Source of the DNA: UBA1479 sp963976055 | Lineage (GTDB): Bacteria; Pseudomonadota; Alphaproteobacteria; Rhodospirillales; Casp-alpha2 | DNA length: 64,000 bases | Direction: 5' to 3' | NCBI GenBank assembly: GCA_963976055.1 | Contig: CAXBJB010000010.1 | Span: 1 to 64,000 of the forward strand | In this document: piece by piece, positions 17,822 to 25,239 of the stretch | How positions within the stretch are numbered: the first letter of the stretch is position 1 | Layout of the letters: each line of letters begins with the position of its first letter | Made by a program: the position numbers and the translations under genes | Notes under the pieces: generated by a model | Databases searched by the model: none | What the model saw: only the letters and a program-made list of their open reading frames with translations | Told to the model about the DNA's origin: nothing

Positions 17822-18670
17822 ATGAAACTGCTGCGCTACGGCCCCAAGGGCGAGGAACGCCCCGGCCTGCTGGATGCCGCCGGCCGCATCCGCGACCTGT
17901 CCGACCGCCTGCCCGACATCACGCCGGAAACGCTGGTCAGCGACCGCCTGGCCCGCCTGAGCGGCATGGACCCGGAAGAATTTCCCGCCGTCGGCGGCTC
18001 GCCGCGCTTAGGAGCGCCCGTCGCCGGCGTCGGCAAAATCGTCGCCATCGGTCTGAACTATGCCGATCACGCGGCCGAGGCCGGCATGGCCCTGCCGGAA
18101 GAGCCGATCATCTTCACCAAGGCGATCACGTCCCTGTCCGGCCCGACCGATCCGGTGGTGCTGCCGAAGGGCTCGGAGAAAGGCGACTGGGAAGCGGAAC
18201 TCGCCGTCGTCATCGGCAAACGCGCGCAATATGTCGAGGAAGCGGACGCGCTCAGCCACATCGCCGGTTACGCGGTCTTGAACGACGTGTCGGAACGGGC
18301 GTTTCAGCTGGAAACCACGGGCCAATGGGTGAAGGGCAAAAGCTTCGACACCTTCGCGCCGTTCGGCCCCTGGCTGGTCACGCCGGACGAGGTTCCCGAC
18401 CCGCAGAACCTGCGCATCTGGTGCGAGGTCTCAGGCCAGATGATGCAGGACGGCAACACCAAGACCATGGTGTTCAACGTGTTCAACCTGGTTTCCGTGG
18501 TCAGCCGGTACATGACCCTGATGCCCGGCGACATCATCGCCACCGGCACGCCCCCGGGTGTGGGCTTGGGCATGAAGCCGCCGCGCTTCCTGAAGGCCGG
18601 CGACGTCATGCGCGTCGGCATCGAGGGCCTGGGCGAACAGAAGACCGAGGTCAAAGCCTGGCCGGAGTAG
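17822..18670 (+). CDS. Fumarylacetoacetate hydrolase (FAH) family enzyme
   Basis: Cytosolic metal-dependent C-C hydrolase, hydratase or lyase of the FAH fold. The 282 residues show the family core: VGKIVAIGLNYADHAAE, metal ligands in GDWEAELAVVIG and NDVSERAFQ, KSFDTFAPFGPWL, and the C-terminal DIIATGTPPGVGLG. Overall it resembles the group annotated as 2-keto-4-pentenoate hydratase, acylpyruvase or ureidoglycolate lyase. The substrate cannot be chosen from sequence. GGGAG precedes the ATG; a small hairpin, ACCGGC/GCCGGT at 17769-17786, lies in its leader. Monocistronic, followed by a palindromic repeat. Confidence 0.9.
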   Translation: MKLLRYGPKGEERPGLLDAAGRIRDLSDRLPDITPETLVSDRLARLSGMDPEEFPAVGGSPRLGAPVAGVGKIVAIGLNYADHAAEAGMALPEEPIIFTKAITSLSGPTDPVVLPKGSEKGDWEAELAVVIGKRAQYVEEADALSHIAGYAVLNDVSERAFQLETTGQWVKGKSFDTFAPFGPWLVTPDEVPDPQNLRIWCEVSGQMMQDGNTKTMVFNVFNLVSVVSRYMTLMPGDIIATGTPPGVGLGMKPPRFLKAGDVMRVGIEGLGEQKTEVKAWPE

Positions 18671-18682
18671 TTTTTCAGATTG

Positions 18683-18844
18683 AACCACAGAGACGGTGAG
18701 GCGGTGAGAAGGAGAAAACCTTTTCAGTCATGGCCGGGCCACCCATGTCTTATCCCTGGATGGTCGTTCGTGGATGCCCGGATCAAGTCCGGGCATGACA
18801 ACACTACTTCTTTACTCCTCATTGCCTCACCGCCTCAGTGGTTT
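18683..18844. repeat. Nested palindromic repeat element between convergent genes
   Basis: An imperfect inverted repeat of about 30 bp frames the element: the left arm includes AACCAC and GGTGAGGCGGTGAG (18683-18708), and the right arm is its near-complement ending in CACCGCCTCAGTGGTT (to about 18844). Inside it sits a perfect 9-bp stem ATGCCCGGA/TCCGGGCAT with loop TCAAG (18774-18796). The inner palindrome resembles a dispersed short repeat common in alphaproteobacterial intergenic DNA. No ORF fits. It may act as a bidirectional terminator for the flanking convergent genes. Confidence 0.7.
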
Positions 18845-18857
18845 AAACAACCCACGG

Positions 18858-19856
18858 TCACGCGGCGGCGTCGCGTTTGATCTCTTCCCAGGTCTCGCGC
18901 ATCCATTCGACACAGGCGACCGCCTGGTCGAACAGGGAATACTTGCAGCCCTCGCCGTAATCCGTGCCCGGAATGAATTCGGTCGAGATCTGGCCCAGTT
19001 TGCCCGTGGGATCCGCCGCGTGGTGGCGCATCAGCATGCGGATGCATTCCTTCCAGGGCTCCAGCAAGGCGCCGTCCCAGTCGGCGTGATACTCGCTCGG
19101 CCCCGGCTGCACGAAGGGATACTGGATGCCGCGCCCGACGCTGCCGTCGGGATGGCGGCCTGTTTCGTTGACCGGGTTGTTGGGAATGGCGGCGCGGGCA
19201 TGGCAATGACGGACCCAGCCGGCCTCGATCCACTGCTCGACCACGTTCCCGGGGGTATAGGGGTCGAGGATCACCTCCCCTGCCGCGATCTGCCCCGCCG
19301 TGTCGAAAATCTTCTGTTCCTTCGGGTTGTCGATCTTGAAGATGACATGGCTGTGGTCGAGGGTGATGTTGAATTCCACGCCCCGGGCCTCGACCATGCG
19401 GCCGACCCGGGCGACGCGGGCGAAGTCCTCGGACCACATGTTGACATGGACCTCGAAACAGGGCGTGACGCCGTATTTTTCGCCCAGTTCCGCCGCCCAT
19501 AGATAGGCGTTCAGAACCTCTTCGTCCGTCACCACATGGCCCTTGGCGTGATGCAGCTTGATCTGCGTGTTGTGCACAAGGGAGCCGAGCCGGCGGCCCG
19601 TCTCCAGGTTCTTTTCCAACAGCGCCTCGTCCTGGCCCAGGACGTAGAACCAACCGCCCGCCCGCACGGGCAGGCCGTATTTGTCGCGCGCGCGCTCGAA
19701 ATCGTCGATCTGGTCCGGGTCGGGGGTCTTGTCGATGTAATCGAACACGCCCGCGTCGCGCACCATGCGGAAGCGCGTATCGACATCCGGCATGGGGTCC
19801 GCATGGGCATGCTTGATGCCGTTGGTCTGAATCCCGAAAAGAAGCTCGTTGGCCAT
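18858..19856 (-). CDS. Xylose isomerase-like TIM-barrel protein
   Basis: Predicted metal-dependent sugar isomerase/epimerase of the AP-endonuclease-2/xylose isomerase fold, 332 residues. The start at 19856 (MANELLFGIQTNGIKHAHA) is chosen because the upstream in-frame extension is a shadow of the ELM1-like gene. Likely metal or substrate residues lie in PCFEVHVNMWSED, NITLDHSHVIFK and VRHCHARAAIPNN. Several local His/Glu pairs match the family, but I cannot name the substrate. It follows the ELM1-like gene on the same strand after 77 bp. Confidence 0.8.
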   Translation of the reverse strand: MANELLFGIQTNGIKHAHADPMPDVDTRFRMVRDAGVFDYIDKTPDPDQIDDFERARDKYGLPVRAGGWFYVLGQDEALLEKNLETGRRLGSLVHNTQIKLHHAKGHVVTDEEVLNAYLWAAELGEKYGVTPCFEVHVNMWSEDFARVARVGRMVEARGVEFNITLDHSHVIFKIDNPKEQKIFDTAGQIAAGEVILDPYTPGNVVEQWIEAGWVRHCHARAAIPNNPVNETGRHPDGSVGRGIQYPFVQPGPSEYHADWDGALLEPWKECIRMLMRHHAADPTGKLGQISTEFIPGTDYGEGCKYSLFDQAVACVEWMRETWEEIKRDAAA

Positions 19857-19933
19857 ATGTCTGTTTCCGTCCCCTGCTGATCGCCCCCGCCGCATGGTAA
19901 CGCAACGGCCCGCCGACGCAACGGCGGCGGCGT

Positions 19934-20944
19934 TCAGGCGCCGATGTGTAGACGCGCACGGATGGCGCGGGCGATGTCTTCTGATGGGTTGAGGGGCGCG
20001 TGGGTCCAGTCCTGCCACACCGTTTCCGCCGTCAGCGGCCGGGCGTAGCCTTCGCCGAACAGATAGTCGTGGAACCGCTTGTGCTTGGGCGTGATCAGGG
20101 GTGGCGGCGCGTAGAGATAGACCGCCCCCGGACGGGCGCAGGCTTCCGTCGACATGGACACGGAATCCCCCGTCACCACCACGGCGTCGGCATGGGCGAG
20201 GTAGCCCATGTAGGGGTTTCCCGCCGGATCGCCCCAGCGGTACAGGTGATGGGGCACGTCGGCGATGGCGGCCAGCAGCGCCGGCATGGTGCCCGGGTCT
20301 TCCGATTTCTCGACCCGCCGGCTGGTCGAGACCAGCAGGGCGCCGCCCTGTTCGCGCGCCATCTTGGCGGCCAGGCCCGCGACCTCGGCCGCCATCTCCG
20401 GGCCGAACTCGCGTCGCCGGGTGCTGCCGCCGACCATGAGCGCGACCAGCGGGCGCGGCAGATGGGCGAACACGGGCGCCCATTCCTCCCTGGCCATGTC
20501 GAGAACGTCCGTCGTCACGCCATGGGCGGCAGCGGGAATGGTCAAGATGTTGCCCGCCGTGGGGCGAGCGTCGTGGGCGGGTTGGGCGATCAGGTCGAAA
20601 TCTCCCGCTCCGGCCCCCGGGTGCATGACATGGACCAGCTTCGTGCGGCCGCCGGAAAGCTTCTTGATCTTGCGCGCGGCGGAGGCCGACCGCCGCCCGG
20701 CGCCGATCACCAGATCCGGCCAAGGCGGCGTCAGGATGGCTCTGCTCCCTGGCGTGAGCGCCGCGAAAGACGCCCCCAGCACCGCGTTGTGCAGGCGCAC
20801 CAGGGGACCGTATACGATGTCCTTCTGCGCGAACGGCAGGCCCAGGACCCGCGCCACGCCCAGGCATTGGCTGCGGTTGCCGGGCCGGTCGTCGGCCAGC
20901 ACCCAGACGCGGGGCGCATCAGCGGTTTGTTCGGTGTCGGACAT
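19934..20944 (-). CDS. ELM1-family protein (bacterial homologue of plant mitochondrial fission ELM1)
   Basis: Predicted cytoplasmic protein with a glycosyltransferase-B-like fold, 336 residues. Recognised by VWVLADDRPGNRSQCLGVA at the N-terminus, LVIGAGRRSA, HVMHPG, and the C-terminal ADAVVVTGDSVSMSTEA. The last resembles a nucleotide-sugar-binding motif. The family is widespread in alphaproteobacteria; its biochemical role there is not established to my knowledge. Gene order places it upstream of the TIM-barrel isomerase. Confidence 0.85.
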   Translation of the reverse strand: MSDTEQTADAPRVWVLADDRPGNRSQCLGVARVLGLPFAQKDIVYGPLVRLHNAVLGASFAALTPGSRAILTPPWPDLVIGAGRRSASAARKIKKLSGGRTKLVHVMHPGAGAGDFDLIAQPAHDARPTAGNILTIPAAAHGVTTDVLDMAREEWAPVFAHLPRPLVALMVGGSTRRREFGPEMAAEVAGLAAKMAREQGGALLVSTSRRVEKSEDPGTMPALLAAIADVPHHLYRWGDPAGNPYMGYLAHADAVVVTGDSVSMSTEACARPGAVYLYAPPPLITPKHKRFHDYLFGEGYARPLTAETVWQDWTHAPLNPSEDIARAIRARLHIGA

Positions 20945-21079
20945 CGCCCGCTTATGGCATGCGTCCCCCGTCCCGGCAACGGATCAGTCCGCAGCGGCGC
21001 TTCCGCCGACCACGCGAAGTAGCCTAGCACTTCCGTCCAGGTTACGCGAAGCCGCATCACATCGTATGACGTCAGCGCA

Positions 21080-21598
21080 ATGAACACCTACAGAACAATC
21101 CACGATATCGACAGCCACCTGACTGGAAGCCGTACCCGCCGTGTCTGGGATTATTGGCGCCGGCAGGCCGGTTCCGCGTCGGCACCGGCCTGGGATGGCT
21201 TCAAGCTGATGGACGTCTACCAGGACGCGCCCATCATGCTGGTTCTCGACGTGCTGCCACGGCCCGATCACACCGATTTCCGCTACCGCTTCGTCGGCAC
21301 CACCATCGTCCAGAACCGTTGGAAGCTTGACGTTCCCGACCACACGGGCCTGACCTATTTCGAGTCCCGCCACCAATACGATTTCAATGAGGTCAAAGAA
21401 TCATACGACCGCTGCGTCGGCACCGGGCAGCCGATCCTAATGCGGCGGAACTTTGAGACCTATGATGCCTTGGGAACCCACGAACGCCTGATCCTGCCGC
21501 TCCAGGGGCCGTCCGACGACATCGACAAACTTGTCGTCGTCGTCGAGCGATTGAAGGAACGGAAAACCTTGCGCCCGACCGATCCGCACCTGTTCTAA
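21080..21598 (+). CDS. PAS-fold (PAS_5 type) protein
   Basis: A 172-residue stand-alone PAS-like protein with no output domain. The opening region (RRVWDYWRRQAGSASAPAWD) and core (FRYRFVGTTIVQ, then LPLQGPSDDIDKLVVVVERL) match the short alphaproteobacterial PAS_5 family. This type is usually thought to sense or modulate without its own catalytic domain. No signal peptide or membrane segment. It stands alone between divergent and convergent neighbours. Confidence 0.8.
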   Translation: MNTYRTIHDIDSHLTGSRTRRVWDYWRRQAGSASAPAWDGFKLMDVYQDAPIMLVLDVLPRPDHTDFRYRFVGTTIVQNRWKLDVPDHTGLTYFESRHQYDFNEVKESYDRCVGTGQPILMRRNFETYDALGTHERLILPLQGPSDDIDKLVVVVERLKERKTLRPTDPHLF

Positions 21599-21641
21599 AG
21601 AAAGACGGCAACCTCAATCGAAAACTGAGTGCGGCCGCCGG

Positions 21642-22121
21642 TCATAAGCGGTTGTATTTGCGCAGGAAGGATTCGTGATCGGTCAGGTAGCCTTTGTATC
21701 GCCGCGCCAGAATCATGTTCCGCCCAAGCGCCAGGGGAGAAACCACCAATGCAATTGCGGCAATCAGGGTCGGCAGCCAGAGCAGGTCGTTCCACTCGAA
21801 TTCTTCGCTTGGTTCCTTGTCCGGTGGACAGGGCGACAGCCCCTGCGCACGAAATTCCTTGAGCACTGTCTGGTAATTCGGCGTATCGGCGGCCAATTCG
21901 AAACAACTCTGAGACGACGAGCCTTCAAAGATCGCCCCGGAAAACAAGGCTGCCATCCAACCGGCGCTCAACATCAGGAAAAACGCGGAAGCCCAGGCCA
22001 AGCCCTTTGCCATGCCGAGTTGCTGTTTTATCCAGTGTTCCTGTTCCACGGACAGGACCAGCCGCAGACTTTCGTCCTGAACAGGCACGCCTGCGGGCGT
22101 CGTCGAAGTTCGATTTCCCAA
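21642..22121 (-). CDS. Hypothetical two-TM membrane protein
   Basis: I do not recognise the family. The 159 residues contain TM1 (about 43-65, SAFFLMLSAGWMAALFSGAI) and TM2 (about 116-135, LLWLPTLIAAIALVVSPLAL). A likely non-cytoplasmic loop between them holds two cysteines (SSQSCFEL and LSPCPPDK) that could form a disulfide. Ends are charged. Codon use looks slightly less GC-rich than neighbours. Isolated gene converging with the PAS protein. Confidence 0.6.
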   Translation of the reverse strand: MGNRTSTTPAGVPVQDESLRLVLSVEQEHWIKQQLGMAKGLAWASAFFLMLSAGWMAALFSGAIFEGSSSQSCFELAADTPNYQTVLKEFRAQGLSPCPPDKEPSEEFEWNDLLWLPTLIAAIALVVSPLALGRNMILARRYKGYLTDHESFLRKYNRL

Positions 22122-22252
22122 GCCAAGTCCCGCGATCTATTCATCCCTACTGAGACGGGATTATAGATCAGACATGATGCCGAAGGACAAATTCACGAAG
22201 CCCTTCTGGTCCGGCCGAAAAACACGCGCGACGCCTGCGGAAATGATTGGGC

Positions 22253-23575
22253 CTATTCAGCCGCGGCCGGCAGGCGGAAGTGGGCTTCCATTTCCCGGCG
22301 GATCTTGACCGCGTCCATGGTCGCGTCGACCTCGACATCCTGCCAGCGTACGGGCCGGTTGGCGGGAATGTCGGCCTTCAGCTTGACCTTATGCGCCAGA
22401 CCGATGGGCAGGCCGCCCAGCTCCAGCGACTTGTCCGCCGGATACAGCTTGCCCCAGACGGTGAACCCGCCCTCGCCGTCGAGCATTTCGCCCGCCTTCA
22501 GGTCGCGCTTGGCCGTCGCCACGACGTCGCCGCGGAAGCCCAGGGTCGAACCCGTCGGCTTGTTCAACAGCGCCGCCGACAGGATCGAGATGTTCAATTC
22601 AAGGCCGATCAGGTGGAACGGCTTGAACATGGCGGAATAGCGCCCTGTGGAATCCGTGTTCATGCCGTACTGGCGGAAGCAGGCGGCGGCGTAATCGTTG
22701 GGTGCCTCGATGACCACATAGACGCCCCAGCGCAGGTCCTTGAACACCGGGCGGCCGTCGCGTTCCAGGGACGACACGACCTCGACCTGGCCCTTGCGGT
22801 CCAACATCCCGCCGTCTGATTTGGGGCGCAAGACATGGGCGAGATCGTCCATGCCCGCCGCCGGGAAGTTCAGGCCGCCGGACGGCGGGGTCAGGCCCGT
22901 GCCGTTGGCGATGGCCGCCATTTCCAGGGCCGACTTGGTGCCATCGAGGAAGCTGTTGAACATCTGGCTGTTCATGCCGGCGGCGGCGGCCTGTTCCGGG
23001 GTCAGGCCGTAATGGTCCCAGACCGTGTCCGGGGTCGAGGCGTGATAGGACGGCAGATACTTGGTGCCCTTGCCGGCAGCAATCACCTCGAAACCCGTGG
23101 CGCGCGCCCATTCGACCAACTCGCAGGTCAGGGCCGGCTGATCGCCATAGGCCATGGAATAGACAACGCCCGCCTTGCGGGCTTCCTCTGCCAGCAGGCC
23201 GCCGGCCAGGACGTCGGCCTCGACGTTGACCATGATGATATGGATGCCGTTGCGGATGGCTTCCCGCGCATGGACCAGACCGACGACCGGATTGCCCGTG
23301 GCTTCGACCACCACGTCCACCCCGCCGGCCTGCATCATGGCCATGGCGTCGTCGACGAATTTGGTCCGGGCAACCAGTTCATCGGTCCAGCCGACGTTGC
23401 GGCAGGCCTTCTTGGCGCCGTCCGGGTTCAGGTCCGCGATCACGGCGACGTCCAGGCCCGGCGTGGTCGGTACCTGCGACAGGAACATGGAACCGAATTT
23501 CCCGGCCCCGATCAGGCCGACGCGAACGGGCTTACCCGCAGCGGCGCGGGCCGCGAGTTCTTGATAGATATACAA
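22253..23575 (-). CDS. NAD(P)-dependent oxidoreductase with C-terminal SAF domain
   Basis: Predicted dehydrogenase, 440 residues. The Rossmann motif VGLIGAGKFGSMFLSQ near the N-terminus is followed by VDVVVEATGNPVVGLVHARE and NVEADVLAG, as in homoserine-dehydrogenase-like proteins. A SAF-type domain lies at the C-terminus (GDVVATAKRDLKAGEMLDGEGG). This architecture occurs in oxidoreductases of sugar-acid or amino-acid catabolism, but the substrate is unknown. It is the third gene of a GntR-dioxygenase-oxidoreductase operon, starting 6 bp after the dioxygenase stop. Confidence 0.78.
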   Translation of the reverse strand: MYIYQELAARAAAGKPVRVGLIGAGKFGSMFLSQVPTTPGLDVAVIADLNPDGAKKACRNVGWTDELVARTKFVDDAMAMMQAGGVDVVVEATGNPVVGLVHAREAIRNGIHIIMVNVEADVLAGGLLAEEARKAGVVYSMAYGDQPALTCELVEWARATGFEVIAAGKGTKYLPSYHASTPDTVWDHYGLTPEQAAAAGMNSQMFNSFLDGTKSALEMAAIANGTGLTPPSGGLNFPAAGMDDLAHVLRPKSDGGMLDRKGQVEVVSSLERDGRPVFKDLRWGVYVVIEAPNDYAAACFRQYGMNTDSTGRYSAMFKPFHLIGLELNISILSAALLNKPTGSTLGFRGDVVATAKRDLKAGEMLDGEGGFTVWGKLYPADKSLELGGLPIGLAHKVKLKADIPANRPVRWQDVEVDATMDAVKIRREMEAHFRLPAAAE

Positions 23576-23581
23576 AATAGG

Positions 23582-24382
23582 TTACTCCGCTGCTTGTTGG
23601 CGCTTGGCGACCAGTTCGTCGAGACAATCGTCGCTCAGGGCTTCGATGGGGGTGAAGTCGCGGTGGGCGATCCACTCCGCCCGGTTGAAGGCGCGGATAT
23701 GGTTATCGACGTGGCACAGCGACAGATAAACGATGGTCCGCCCGAACGGCGAGATGTTGGGCGGGCTGGCATGAACCAACAACGACGAGAACATCAGCAT
23801 GCTGCCGGCCGGGCCGGTCGGCGCGACGCAGCCGCCGCGTTCGGCCAGTTCCGACACCTTGTCCCGGTCGAGGGTCCAGAGCGGATAGCTGGTCGTCTCC
23901 AGGTCATGGCCGGCATCGACCACCCCCTGCTTGTGGCTGCCGGGAATGAACAGCAGCGGGCCGTTGGCCGCCGTCACGTCGTCCAGAAATACGGCGATGT
24001 TCATGGCCCGGGGTTCGGGCATGTCGTCGTCGCGTTTCCAGGTGCCGTAATCCTGATGCCATTGCCAGACGGCGCCGTCGAAGGCAGCCTTGGCGTTGAC
24101 CTTGTACTGATGCATGTAAACGGGCCCGACGAGAACCTGCGTCACCGGCTCGATCATGCGCGGGTGGGCGCCCAAGCGCCGGAACGCCTCGTTGTACTTA
24201 TGCGCGGCGAAGGCCGTGCGGGCGACGCCGTTGGACTCGCGCCACACTTCTTCGCGGTCCAGGGCATAGACGGCTTCGGCCTCGGCCTTCAGGCAGGCCG
24301 CTTCCTCCGGCGTGAACTTTCCGGGAAAGAACAGATAGCCGTCTTCGTCGAAACGTTTCAGTTCCTCTTCGGTCAAACGCAT
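23582..24382 (-). CDS. Phytanoyl-CoA dioxygenase (PhyH) family Fe(II)/2-oxoglutarate oxygenase
   Basis: Predicted non-heme iron hydroxylase, 266 residues. The iron facial triad is visible: His109 and Asp111 in WQWHQDYGTW, and His204 in SSLLVHASPPN. Arg215 (SPFGRTIVYLS) is placed to bind 2-oxoglutarate, and FIPGSHK is a family hallmark shared with ectoine hydroxylase relatives. The rest does not match EctD closely enough to name it. It starts 4 bp after the GntR stop and is followed by the SAF oxidoreductase. Hydroxylation followed by oxidation of one substrate is a plausible pathway. Confidence 0.87.
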   Translation of the reverse strand: MRLTEEELKRFDEDGYLFFPGKFTPEEAACLKAEAEAVYALDREEVWRESNGVARTAFAAHKYNEAFRRLGAHPRMIEPVTQVLVGPVYMHQYKVNAKAAFDGAVWQWHQDYGTWKRDDDMPEPRAMNIAVFLDDVTAANGPLLFIPGSHKQGVVDAGHDLETTSYPLWTLDRDKVSELAERGGCVAPTGPAGSMLMFSSLLVHASPPNISPFGRTIVYLSLCHVDNHIRAFNRAEWIAHRDFTPIEALSDDCLDELVAKRQQAAE

Positions 24383-24386
24383 GGGA

Positions 24387-25100
24387 TCATCCTCCGGTTG
24401 ATGTCTTGCTTGTCGCCCCCGGGGTCCGTTGTCCCGGGGCAGGGTCCCTTAGCCGGCGATAGGTCGCCTCGCCCGCCGTTTCCGCATGTCGCGCCGCCAG
24501 TTCGCCGGCGCCGTCCACATCACCCGCCATGACGGCATCGGCGATCGCGCCATGATCGGCCCAGATGGTTTCGTGGCGGCTGGTATCTTCAAGAACCATA
24601 CGCATGGCCCGCACCATGTGGGGCCAGGCCCCCTCCGCCGTCGCGGCGATTTCCGGATTGCCCGCCAAGGCGTACAGCGCCTGATGAAAGGCGACGTCGG
24701 CGGCGACCAGCCGATTGATGCTGCCCTCTGCCACCGCATCGCGGCCGTCGGACATCAGGCGGCCGAACAACCGCCGGCGGGTTCCGTCGGCATCACCCTT
24801 GGCTGCGGTCAGACGCGCCGCCAAACGGTCCAGGGCGCCGCGCACCTGATAGAGGGCCCGCAACCGTTCCGCATCGACGGGGGCGACCATGTATCCTTTG
24901 CGGCCGCGCGCGACGATCAGGCCTTCACGTTGGAGCAGCACCAGGGCACGGCTGACCGGCTGGCGGCTGACACCGAGGCGTTCGGCCATTTCTTCCTGGG
25001 CGACAGGCGCGCAGGGCGGCAGTTCGCCGGACAGAATCGCCGCCCGAATGGTTTCAAGCGCCTGCTGCGTCAAGTCTGATTTATATTTAATCTGTTGCAT
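24387..25100 (-). CDS. GntR-family regulator, FCD (FadR) subfamily
   Basis: Likely local regulator of the dioxygenase-oxidoreductase operon. The 237 residues hold a winged helix-turn-helix (QALETIRAAILSGELPP, then MAERLGVSRQPVSRALVLLQ) and an all-helical FCD effector domain with DVAFHQALYALAGN and later histidines (IWADHGAIADAV, LAARHAE) that normally bind a metal. It is first in its operon with a 4-bp gap to the next gene. The leader is AT-rich and contains an inverted repeat right before the ATG. Confidence 0.9.
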   Translation of the reverse strand: MQQIKYKSDLTQQALETIRAAILSGELPPCAPVAQEEMAERLGVSRQPVSRALVLLQREGLIVARGRKGYMVAPVDAERLRALYQVRGALDRLAARLTAAKGDADGTRRRLFGRLMSDGRDAVAEGSINRLVAADVAFHQALYALAGNPEIAATAEGAWPHMVRAMRMVLEDTSRHETIWADHGAIADAVMAGDVDGAGELAARHAETAGEATYRRLRDPAPGQRTPGATSKTSTGG

Positions 25101-25102
25101 TC

Positions 25103-25117
25103 ATTATATTTTATAAT
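25103..25117 (-). promoter_or_regulatory. AT-rich inverted repeat at the GntR start
   Basis: Perfect arms ATTATA and TATAAT with a 3-bp TTT spacer sit 3 bp upstream of the GntR start codon. Two GAATTC hexamers (25122-25127, 25129-25134) follow further upstream. The repeat could be an autoregulatory operator or simply contain a -10-like element. No ribosome site is evident for this gene. Confidence 0.45.
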
Positions 25118-25239
25118 TTGCGAATTCCGAATTCAAAAAAACAATAAGACTCCCGTTCGGCGCTGTCAACACGGCCGCAGACAGCGATACGGGCGCAGCC
25201 CAGATCGAAGATCGCAAAGTTAGAAAGACTTGGGACCGC

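Noticed and set aside
18858..20867. 669-residue frame spanning the isomerase and part of the ELM1 gene
   Set aside because: Only residues from the ATG at 19856 resemble a protein; the upstream part is a shadow of the ELM1-like gene.
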